From: Camarhynchus parvulus
Taxonomy: Eukaryota; Chordata; Aves; Passeriformes; Thraupidae
Length of the DNA stretch: 64,000 nt
Assembly (NCBI RefSeq): GCF_901933205.1
Contig: NC_044572.1
Span: 63,962,465 to 64,026,464 of the forward strand
Direction: 5' to 3'
The notes beneath the pieces are model-generated. The model was not told where the DNA came from. It made no database searches and was given only the letters and a program-made list of their open reading frames with translations. The translations under genes were made by a program, and so were the position numbers. Shown here piece by piece: positions 48,801-60,800 of this stretch (the stretch's first letter is position 1; each line of letters begins with the position of its first letter).

Positions 48801-51800
48801 GCTAAGTATCTTTGTTGGAGATGCTGTGTAATTTTCTTTGCCTTTCTACTTAGATACTTTTTAAATTTTTTTTTTCCCAGAAAACTAGAAAAGAGATTTG
48901 TGTTCTGCTAAGAAAATAACAAATTTTACTTTACAAGTGATTATGTGGCATTTTAAGTTCTAATCTTTAATTGATTCAACTGATTGATTTTGGTTTTTGA
49001 ATGTCATTTTAGGGAGAATTAATCTCTGGTACAGTGTGTAAAGACTTTTCTGGCAGTGAAGTAATTAATACTGCAGTGAGCAGTATCTTTGCATTAGTTA
49101 GTTGCGTGTATATATTCTCTGTCATCTCAGACAAAGCGTAGAATTTGAGAAAATGAACAGCTAATGTGTATAACAATGATTCTACACTGACTTTGTTTTC
49201 AAAATAAATGGAAGCTGGGCACAAATATACAACTAGTACTGTGCTGAAAACTAGACATACAAAAAGGATCAAGTAGAACTCTTCCTTACAATTGCTTATA
49301 TTTTTTCTTTTAATTTTTAGAATTTAATTTAATTTTTTTTTTTTAGGAATTATTCCTCCTCACCACGAATCTCATGCTTTGGTGATGAAGTACCGGAAGG
49401 AGCAGTACTGGGATATTCACCACGCTCTCCGTGTGATTCGCTTTATCAATGATTCTACCCCACAGGTTGATGTTTTCCTCCGCATACATCAACTGGAATC
49501 AGGAAAACTGCCTCGAAATGTAGCTTTTCCCTTGGTCAGTGGTGATTTTAACAGTCTTTTAAATATAATACTTTACTGAACTTGAAACTGTGAACTAGTG
49601 AGAAACTGAACTGCAGGTCGCCCCGCAAGTGCTTGTAGATAGAGCAAGTAAGGTGAAAGGAAAACAGAGAAGTACTAGTATAAAATAAAGAATTTTAGTC
49701 AAAGTGCTTTTCTCTTTTCTTTCCCCTAAGTACTTACGTAATATTTTATGCCTTAAAGTCTCTTTTGTGCATTTTTCCTGCTACGTTTCAAGCCTTTTGT
49801 ACTCCAGGACACTTCAGTTTCTTTATAGCGCTGATGTGAAAATGACGTCATCTCATTGTAGCTCATAGGTTCTTATGTTCCTGAAACAAGGGTAATTCAG
49901 AGCCTGTACAAGCAGTGGTTTAATGCAAGTTGCAGCAAATACTTAAATTATTTGTTTTTAAATTTAGACTTCAGTGTACTGTCCTCCTTTTTTTCTTAGT
50001 CTGAACTGACCTGGTCTTCTGTCAGGTAATGCGCATACTCTGCTGTTCACAGTATACAGCCATATGGTTAAACAAGGCTGTGTTGTGATGGTAAATTAGT
50101 AATGATAAAAACAATGAGTGGTTCTTTCTTTTCTCTGTGAAATAGGAGATAAGGAAAGGAGCCAAAGAGCTTTCTAAGTGGATTTTGTCTGTAGTTAATT
50201 TATCCGTATTCACTCTAGCCCAGCTTATTTTGTAATTTTTCATCTGTAATCACAAATTTTGACATAAGTACTTAAAGAAAAGTTCAAAATAATAAAAGGT
50301 TTGAGTTAATATGGAAAATTCAGTAATATTTAGAATTGGAGGATTACCTGCAGCATTCTCTTGTCAGAGGAGGGAATGTTTTCATACCCTTACCATTTCC
50401 TAGGAATGCGGCCATCCTACCCTGAAAATTTCCAGTAGAGAAATTTCCTTGATTTTGGCATGTGACGCAGTGGGCTGAAAATTCCTCCCTTCTAGAGCAG
50501 TATTGCCTTCTGAGCAAGTGTTTTGTCAGTGCATCCTAGAGCTGCTCTCAGGACTGTGGTGAGATTTCATAGTGATGGTTTTTAGCAGAGCCTCATTCAT
50601 TAGTCCTGTAACTCAGGTTTGTTTTGCTGCTGCAGAAAGCATTTGTTCTCGTTTCAGTGCAGTCACTGTCCCCTTAAACTTACGAGAGGTTGCTCTTGAT
50701 GGTAGTGCAGGTGTTTTATTGTAGAGGCAGAGGGAGATAAAGAGATGTCACATCGATCTAAATATTTTGAAATGTTTGAGTACCAAACGGAAGTCTGCTG
50801 AGTGTTTTGTGCATCCGAATGCAGAGAGTTCAAGTAAGGATATGCGTGTATTGGAGCAGTCTGTGTGGCAGAGACATAAACCCAGTAGTATTTAGGACTC
50901 TCTATACACTGAAGCATGTCTTGGTTTTAAAAGCAAGACAAGTCCTACTTGCTCTGTTTTAATAGATATCTGTCATCATCCTGCAGCTGCTGCCCGATGT
51001 CTTGTTTAGGAACGTCAGAACAGCTTTTTGTGTATGTTGATTCCTGTTTTTTTCCCTGAATAGCAGAGAAAAGGAATATAAGAATAACTTAAATCAGAAT
51101 AGTCCAATACTTCTCTGTAGACCACTTTTTTTGCTTTGTTTTTCAGGAACCTGAAGATGAAGTGTTTCTTGCTATTGCTAAAGCAATGGAGGAAATGGTA
51201 GAGGATCCTATAGAATGCTATTGGCTTGTCAGTTGTTTTGTGAATCAGCTGAACAGCAAGCACAAAGATTCATTACAACAGCTGGTAAGAAAAAAGGATT
51301 TTATTTTTCTTTTTGCAAGGAGAAGCAGTCATAGAAAACATTAACACATTGAGACAACTGGAGAATCAGAAGTGACACCCTTGGATTCTGTTCCACCAGC
51401 TACTTTCAAAATAGGGGAGGAGTGCTTTTTGCATTGTGATTGTGCTGCCCTGTTTAATGTAACATCAGAAATAGTTTTTGTTTGCTGTGTGGTAATTTTC
51501 AATTAACTTTTTTGTCTAAAGGTTACATTGTATCCAGTTGAATTATATGTCTCACAAATTGGTCACTTAAAATTTTTCTTTAAACAATTAAAAATGTCAA
51601 AAGTGAAGGACATCTTGGTGTACGTCTGCTACCTTTTAGGCTCCATCTCTGGCATTCATATGCGGCTCATTGGATGATAGACAAAACGCAGTTTTGCTTT
51701 ATAAATGGAGCAGAGTACTCCATCTTCAGAAAAACAGTATGTTGCTAATCAAGTTATAATAAAATTGGAGTAGATTTTTGTAGCACTGACAATTTAAATG

Positions 51801-54800
51801 CTATCACAGAATATTAATTTTGAATTTCTGTCTTCCTGATTTATAAAATGAAAGTTTGATTTTAATGTGTACTAATCAAAATTATGAAAGTTCTTGTAAT
51901 TCATCAAATAGCCATAACAGATAAGGAGCTTTTAGTTAACAATATTCTAAAAAGTAAAAATATCAAGTACATGTGCACCAGCAATTGCTGAATAGAAATT
52001 TGCTGAGGAAAACTATGCCTGCCCTTGTTAGTTCTTTTGCAACTAAGAAATAATTTTTAAATCTACCTCCTGTTTCTGTGGGTGGTACATTCAACTATAC
52101 CAGTTCAAAGGAGAAAGGAATATTTTGGAAGTGTGTGTTTGTACGATGTGACGTAAAGAGTGCCCAGTGTCTCCCTCCCTTTTTTTTTTTTTTTGTAACA
52201 CAATCAATGTGGCAAGACTCAGTAGGCGAGAATATTGGCAAAGGAAGTGTTTTCTGCCTTTGACAGTAGAAGTCCTTAGCAGTTTGCCTAACTATGACAA
52301 AGCATAAAGGTAGTCAAGAATTTATGAAAATGTGTATTGTGTTACATTAAAATTTAAACAAGATGAGAAAATTATCCACATGTTTATGCCTTAAATACTT
52401 AGGGTTTTTAAACAGTAAATCAATGTCCAGCTTTTAATGGGTTGCACAGGGACTTGCTCTCAGAATTGATTTTTTGCGTTTTGCTGCATTGTGTGTAGAT
52501 ATTTTTGATGTGTGCTAAGGTGATTAGGTTTGAGGTGAATGAAACTCGATTTTACTTGTGAAAGTAGCAGTAATTAGTGCACGTTTAATCTCTGTGTTGC
52601 TTGAAGCTCTGAAGCACATCCTTGCACTAGGGAATACTGCATATCTTGGAAGTTCTGCTAGTGGTCAGCAATTTCAGGAAGCTGAGGTTGTTTCTTTGGT
52701 TAAGTACATAATTAGTCGATTGCAAAAGTTGGTAACACCTGTATTTTGGAACAGCTAAAACAATGAAGGTACATTATTTTAATATGTTACATTGCTCCAT
52801 TACGTTAACTGAATTGTGAGGACAGTGCTTGTCTTACAGTGTGCATTAACTATGAAGGTATTCTGATGTGAGTTACCTAAAATTTTCTAATCCTTTCTCA
52901 GCCAAAAGTTCTGGAGCAGTATTTGAACATTGAAGATAACCGACTGCTGATGCATCTGAAGGCATGTGCTGCAATGAGCAAACTCCCCTACGATCTTTGG
53001 TTTAAAAAGTGTTTTGCAGGATGTTTACCTGAGTCCAGTTTACAGAGGCAAGTTCTTTTTCTTTTCTTTCTGTTTATAACTGCATAGTAATTTCAGCTTT
53101 CTGTCATCGCTAGCAGGCAAAGAGCTTTCCATACTTTATCTGTAAGATTATGGTGTTAGCTTTATTGCTAATTTGGAAATGATACAATTGGATTTAATTC
53201 CCCTTGTTACTGATGCAAGATAATCTCTGTGTGATTGTTTCACCTACTGAAAATAAAAAGAATGGAGCTAAGTATACCAGCTGATTCTGTTAGACACTTA
53301 GTGCCTCCTAGGATGCAGAACTCCAAACCCCTCTGTCAGTGTTACATAGCTGAATTGTAGTCAGTTTTTGGGCTTTTTGACAAAAATCTGTGCTTAGGGA
53401 GTGATTGTAGTATTGTATTAATGTTAGATGAAAAAGATTTTGGGAATGTCTGTGGGTTTTGGCTGGGATAGAGTTAGATTTCTTCAGAGTAGCTGGTATA
53501 GGGCTGTGTTTTGGAGCACAGGGATGTTTTAGTTCCTGCAGAGCAGTGCTTAAACTGCTCTGCAGGAACATACAGCATCATTCTGCTCCTCACCAGCAAG
53601 GAGGCTGGGGGTGCACAAGAACACGGCTGGGAGGGGTCACAGCCAAGACAGCTGACTCCAGCTGACCCAAGGAATATCCCATTCCATGTGGAGTCATTCT
53701 CAGCAGTTAAGCTGAGGAGGAGCTTGGCAGATGGAAGCATTTGCCTGGGGACTTGTTGCCCATCAGTCGGGCTGATGGGAAACTGTTCTCTGTTGCATTA
53801 CTTGTCTCAGGTTTTATTTTCTTCTCTTTGTTATGTTTTACTTCTCTTCCTTACAGTTTTTTGGAAATTATTACTTCTTTTTAATTATGAAACTTTTGTT
53901 CTCCACCCACAAATTTGTTTCTTACTTCTACCCTTCCAGTTTTTCCCCCATCCCACTGGTGGAGGTAGTAAATGAGTTGCTGCCTGCTGCTCAGTTGCTG
54001 GCTGGGGTTAAATCATGACAGAATGTTTATTTTAAAAAGTACTAGGGCAATTAGGGCAATTAACTTTGAATATTACAAAGTTAATGAAATTGTGGATTAT
54101 ATCAGGATTCTACAGTTACAAATAGGTTCTTGAGCTTTTAGAAGGGAAAAATTCTTGTGTATGACACTTCACTGAAGGGCTTTTGAAATGAAGCTTGTAT
54201 ATTTCCCTAATTCTGCTGCCTGAGAACTCTTGGAAAGCAGGAAATTCAAGCTCAATATAGAGAAACATATTTCTGCATTAACAAGAGTTGCTGATAGCTG
54301 AGCAGGATGTGGCACAGAGAAAACAATGGTGTCATTTTCAGCTGTCTAAAAACTTTGAGAAGTAACAATGTTCGAGGGAAACTCTGAGGTAATCACAGGA
54401 CTTCAGTGGCTAGGATAGGAACCTAGCATGGAAACAGTGCTTTGTAAATTGCTTTGTAGAAAATGCTTATATGGTGATAAAGTTGGTAATAATCTGAATA
54501 GTGGATGCAGTGTTTGTTTATCTGGTACTTCATGTTCCGAGGAAAGTGGAAAATGGCTGTTCTTAAAGATGTTTTATTTACCCTTATAAGAATAAGATGA
54601 TTTTAGGGAACAAGCTGTAAGATTAGAAACCGCTCTTTCTGCTCTTGTTGGACCATGGTCTTTGAGGGTCTGTAGGTTTTTTTGTTGCCAAGGATTATGT
54701 TTGAGAGAAAAAACATTTTGTGAAGGATTGAGACCTTTAGGTACAACAAGGTTATTGTTACATGGCAAGTTCTTCTCATCAAGCATCTCTAAGGCTCCAA

Positions 54801-57800
54801 AATAGTCTTGTCTGCTTAGTAATTGTGTGATGTGGTGATTGAAAGCTTTTACTACTTCTGTGACTGCAGAAATTATGTAAGTATGCATAGTATAGGATGT
54901 TTTTTACAGTTTAGAGCTTAGAGCTCATGGAATTCAATTTTGCTACTGGATCTTATGGCTGTGGACAAGAGCTGAGGGAGGAATTTGTATCAGAGCAGAT
55001 TTGCTCTCGGAAGATGAAGGGGTTTTTTTAAAATTTCTGTTGAAAATTGAAATTAATGGAGCTGTGTCATCCTGATGGTGTAAAAGGAGAAATCTAGATG
55101 AAGAATTTTGATTTTGTATTCCATCTTGCAAGAATATTTTGCTTTGAATGTCTGTCATTTTGAATTAGTTTTATTTGCATGAAATATTTTGTCTAATCAG
55201 TATACATCTTTAGCATTTCCATATGCTCTTTTACCTTACTGAAATAGAATATTTTGATTACCTGAAATTTTTTAATACTTTTTTCCCCCTGGAAAAGGTC
55301 AAAATACTGGCTTTTTGTATAATTCTGGAATAAAAAACAAATTTCAGTGTTGGTATTTCTGACGGCATAACAATCCCTTTTCCCTACAGTTCTTGTGGGA
55401 ACATGATGAAAGTGCACTTTTTCTTGGCAGTTTAGGTTTGTGAATTATTCAGTTGTAATCATAATGGCCTTATTCGCTGAGGAAATAACATACTTCATGG
55501 GTAGTGTGTGACAGATGAACTTAATTAATGCTTGGAGATTCAGTTTGGATTAGGTTCTAGAAGCCCCAGTGCTTATCTGAAATGCATCCAGATGTCAGTG
55601 TTGAAACTGCTGAGGTTTGAAGGTCTCCAGTTCTCCCGTGAATTTTACTTACTTTCTTGTCAAGTGAGAGATTATCTAAACACAGTCTTTTATGATTTAT
55701 TTTCACTTATGATTTAACACTGCATTTGAGAGGCTGCTTGCTTTCTATGAACTATAGTCTTCTCTGTCAAGAAGATAAATCTAAAATTCATGGGGTTTTT
55801 TGTTTGTTTGGTTTTCTCTAAGGTGTACAAAACTTGTACATGCTGTGCAGAAATTTTACCTGGTAATGGTGAGATGAAGTTGCACAATACCAGTACCTGA
55901 CAGGCTCTGCCACTTAGTATAAATACTGTTTTATAGCACACTTCAAGTTACACCATAGGTAAAATTTGTGCATCAGTTTAATTTAAGTGGGCTTGGAAAA
56001 TACATATGGACAGGTTTCTCATGGAAACTTTTGGTTTGACCTTCTGCAGTGTCTAATACACTTGGCATATTATGTGAAGAGCTTCTTAACAAACTCCTTA
56101 AGGTGTAGCATTGTTGAAAGGGAGGAGCAGACCATTCCAAAGACTCTGTATTCCACCTGGAATATAGACAGGGTGCTTTCTGGAGTATGAACCAGCCTGT
56201 AGCAGAGGTTTGAGAGGCACAGAAAGGCATGTTTCTCTCTGAGACAGGGAGAGAACTGGATCACACCTTTGTTTTCATAGTCATTATTGCCCTGTTTGCT
56301 TGATTTGTGCAGCAGCATTATTTGCTCATCTGTTTGGTAAGCCCATGTGTGGAGAGCTTTCCAATGGTGCTGTGAGGGCCCTCAGCTGGAGATCCTTGCT
56401 CTTAAACCTTGGGGTCCTGTTTGTGACTTCATCTCAACAGGAAAAATGTCACTTTGGCTCCCAGTTTAGTCTGGCACTGTCAGCGCAGATGATCCAGCAG
56501 AAGCAGTGCAGCTTTGCAGTTGTAATTGTGAATGAGCCAGGCGTTTTTTATGGCCTAATGTTGCCACTCACGCATCAGGCCCCTGCCTAATGTTGTTTGT
56601 ACTCTGCACTGAAGGCTTGGCATTGGCTGCCTGGTGTTAGGTTATTAGTCTCTGTCAACTTGCTAGTGGCAAAGTATTTTGTCATTCCCCTGAAATCTTA
56701 TGACTTTCAAACTGGCACTACCTCATATATTAATATAATTCTGTAGTTTTACATCTGTGATCTCCATGCCCTGCATAAATTATATTTAGTTGTAAAAATG
56801 TAAGTAGTTTGTTAATAGAAACAACAAAAATATGGAAAATGCCTTAATTTTACTGTGGAGCAGGAGGGCATAAGAATGTGCATGTGGGTTGTTACTACAG
56901 AGAAACTTCATTCAGTTTGCCTTTGTCTCACTGAACTGCTTCCCAGGTTTGCGAATGTATGGGCACAAGATCATGATAGATCAGGGTGAGATTTGTGTGA
57001 GCCTCATTGTGTCCCTCCATGCCCAGTTACCTCTGGAAGGACACCCAGATGTGCAGGCAGAGGAGAAAGCATTTGTTCTTTTTAGATATCTCTTTTGTCT
57101 GGATGGCTGGAGGAGCAGAACCAGGAAATAAGGTTGAGTGTGTTTACCCTGCAGTGTAGGGAAAGCTGAGGCTAGTGGTGGTATATCAGAAAAAGAGAGA
57201 GCAGCAGTGCTGTGATGCCTCCTGTGTATTACTGCACTGTAGTGCTGCAGGAGCCTCAGAGAGTGCCTGGAGAATGGCATCCCTTCACGCACAGGTGCAT
57301 ACAGTGTTGTATCTTGTCTATAGAAGAGGCTCAGTTAAAGTAAATGGTTTCATTTGCATAATCCTTGGCATGCTCTTTGCCTTTATAGCTTCCCATTTCT
57401 TTTTATTTTTCCTTGTGGTTGTCAATACTGCTTTGCTGTTCAAAAAACACCTGCAAGAGTGTTCTTGTGGTTAATTGAACAGTTGTATTTTGCAGAGGAT
57501 GATAGTCACACAAAACAGTGAATTTCATTCAGAATATGTATTTCTTTTTCTGCATTCCTGTGTAGGGCTGTAGGCACAGTTGCATGATGTTTCTCTTATA
57601 CTTTCCCCCTCTACAGGAGTATCAAAGAACAGGTAAAAAGTTGCAGTAAAGTTGACCTTAAATGATTGCTACTAAAAAGTGAAAGCAGGACAACTGTGTA
57701 TACACAATGTATAAAGACTGCTGTATTAGAATAGGATCATCAGAAAATATATTTCCTTGAAACTGCTGTGTTTTTTTCTCGCTTTTGACAGTTTATGATG

Positions 57801-60800
57801 TTGTTCCTGGCTCTGCTGGTACAGACAAGGTGCTGACTGTTGATCACAGTGTTGCACAATCATTCCCAGTTACTGTCACTGATGGAGTTGTACTGAGTGT
57901 AACAATAGCTGGAAATGTTAAGGAAAATATACTGCAGCAGACACAGCTGGTTAGTGCTGACATCTCACTCACTTTGCTGTGCACCATCTTCCAAAATTTG
58001 TGAAGACACTGGTGATTTAGATACTGCATCTGTTTTACCATTGTTAAAACATTTGTTCTGGAATCAGACTAAATGATGCAGGAAAACAATAGAGTGTTTT
58101 CTGAGCATAGCATGTAACCTAATGTAATTATGGAGACTGAAGTCAGAAGAATTGGAAGCAAAATAATGAAAGAAGACTGGGTATTTTATAATAGGATTAA
58201 TAAGTTTGTTTTCAAATTAACATGAGCTTTGATATGAACTTTAAAAATTATTTCCTGTTTTTGAGATCTGCTACTCTCTGTAATTGTCACTCGTAATTAC
58301 AGTTCTGATGCACATGGAACACATGGGGAAGTTTTTCTTGTGTTCTAAACAGATGTGTTTGTGAAGGAAAATGCTGTAGAAGTAAACAGGAATGACCTGT
58401 ACAGTGTGGAACAGAGCTGATGTCTCAGTTTTCTCATGTCCTTGCTTAAAGCTTCCTAGACCTGACTTCAACAGCAAAGTAATATTTGCAGTGCTCATTT
58501 GTCCTGGGATGCTTGAACCACAAATGAAGCAGTAAGATTTTGATCTTGGATTGTGTGTTGTTCCTGTCCCTGTGGGGATTATACTAATTGTTAAATCATA
58601 GCAGGACAGGGAATTAGTACTAAATTGCAAAGGGGAAAGAAATTGGCTGTGCCTTTCACACCCCCCCCCCATCTGTCCTTGTGGGTTTTTTGTTTCCTTC
58701 TACTTTGAGAATAGTCCTGAGGATCTACACATTTGTTTTTCTCCTTTCTTTGTTATAATCTAGTCCTGTGTTTGAGTTTGTGCCTGTTGCCTCAAGTCAT
58801 TGCCTCCAATCATTCCCTTCACCGGGCATGATTGGAGAGTGCCTGGCTCCACCCTTTTTGTGCTCTCCCTTACAGTTTGCATTGATAAGATTCCCCAGAT
58901 CTCTTTCTTCTACAAGCTGAGCAGTCCAAGCTCTCTCACCTTTCCTCCTTTCATCACCTCAGTTGCTCTTGGCTGGGCTCTCCCCTCTTAATTCCTTGTG
59001 TAAAAGTGTGATCCTACACTTCAGTTCCGCTGTCAGAGTTCATGTCATGCCTGTGTTGTGCTCTCCTGGCACTCTGGGCTGAAGGGCAAATTCTTCCGAG
59101 AGAGGTCATACAAAAATGGAGTTATCCCTGGAAGGAGCACACCCATAGATCCAAATCTGTAGATGGGCTGCAGAAGATGTTTTTCAGTCAGTGTTACTAT
59201 ATTCAGAAATTACGGAGGACAGCGTGTGGTCTTTGTTTCCCCATGTTTTTATTTGGAAGGAGAAATACTTTGAACAAGTGCCCAGAAGGAGCAAGAACTG
59301 TAATCCTCAGAAACTCTTTCTGACACAGCTCTTAAAATTCAAGAACTAAAAATAATGTGAGCCCATAAAAGCTGCCATCTGACAGATGGTTTCACACTGT
59401 TTTGTGTAATCTTTTATCCCGAGTCTCTTGAGCTGGGCCTGAGAGAGAGCTGCTGGATGAAGGATGATTTCAAATTGTTGCAGGCTAATAGTAGGTTTTG
59501 GTAGTGATGATCCATTTTAATATTCATCCAAGTTCTGTTGCTGAAGTCTTTGGACACCTGCCCAAGGAGGTCCAGGTATGATTTCACATGAGAGGTAGGA
59601 GTGCCTCGGTATTTCTGAGAGTGTCTGTGTGCAGTGGGATGGATTGGAAGATTTAATAGTTGTGCCTTGTGCCTAATTTAAACATCATGGACTACATCCT
59701 GCTGATAGATCATATTTGTATCTCATACAGCAATGACCTACTTGAGATGTAGTAGTTCAGTATTACATTTCTTTGAATTTTTAGCAACTTAGCTGATTGA
59801 AGAATATCTTTATTAGGCATGCTAATGAAGTTAATTTCTTTTTTTTGCACTAGGAAAAATTCTCATCTTTACCGCAGACTCTGGTAGCTGTATAGTGCAG
59901 TAAAGTAGTTGTTATAGTCGAGGCTGTTAAGCCAAGGTTTGCTTTTTTTACTTGAGCTTGTAAACAGTTCAATCTCTAAACTGCAACACACATATCACTA
60001 CCTTCCAATTACTGCTTGCCATCCCTCTGCTCTGTACAGATTGAGGAGTTGATAAAATGTCTTCTATTTATCCTGACCCAAATAATTCAGTACATTGCTG
60101 TTGTTCAGAAAAATATTCTGGATAGAGATGGTTGTACAAAGGCTGTTCTAGCAGACAAATAAGCAGACAAACACTGCAATAATGTTTAATTATTCCTTTT
60201 CACTTTCTTGTAGAGTCTGGGACAAAGTTATAAGTGGATCCTGCAAGATTCTTGTGTTTGTTGCTGTGGAGATATTATTAACCTTTAAAATGAAGATAAT
60301 AGCACTGAATTCTGCAGAAAAGATCACACAGTTTTTGGAAAATGTAAGTACTCTAATTATGCTTTGCATTACCTTTTATAGCTTATAACTGTTTCAGCCT
60401 GAATTGCTTGCCTGTTGCAGATGCACCTAAAGTTATTATTACATTACTGAGAACAGTACCAAGGTGAAGGGAGAATGCTCAGCAATGAGAATAATAACTT
60501 TTTCTATCAGGAGTTAAGGCTTCCAAGTGATTTTTAGGCTTGGGGAATGTATTGTCTATGTTTGTACAGAATTAACATTTCTAGTGATACTAAAGGGTTT
60601 TCCTGTGAAAGTAAGAGCAGGTCAGATTAGGTTAATTTTTCTGGAGGTTTCTTAGAAGGGCTGGTTTCTGGCACCTTTTTTTTTTTGCATCTTGCCCGAG
60701 TGCAAATCTGTAGACTCGGTGTGTGTTTTCTGTTGATGTGAGGATGGGATCGTGAACCTTCCTGACCCTGAATAGTAATGAGGCATCTCAGCAGGGCTGT

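Larger units (their letters stand above)
53048..60213 (+). other. TBC1D7: TBC1D7 coding intron 5 (GC-AG type, 7.2 kb)
   Basis: The donor is GCAAGT at 53048 and the acceptor is TTGTAG at 60208-60213. The nearest GT (53052) would put the next exon out of frame. This is the largest TBC1D7 intron. It contains a solo LTR at about 53450-54020 and a short AT-rich inverted repeat at 54059-54085. The remaining 6 kb shows no recognisable feature beyond a C10 run near 58660. Confidence 0.9.

Noticed and set aside
52558..52758. A 66-codon frame in TBC1D7 intron 4 with hydrophobic composition
   Set aside because: The exon 4-exon 5 junction is already exact for the TBC1D7 protein, and no splice sites or similarity support an extra exon.
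53052..53053. GT as the alternative donor for TBC1D7 exon 5
   Set aside because: It leaves exon 6 out of frame; only the AG|GC junction gives R-V-W-D.
53511..53975. A 154-codon open frame within the LTR
   Set aside because: It lies wholly within the solo LTR and has no similarity to retroviral or host proteins.
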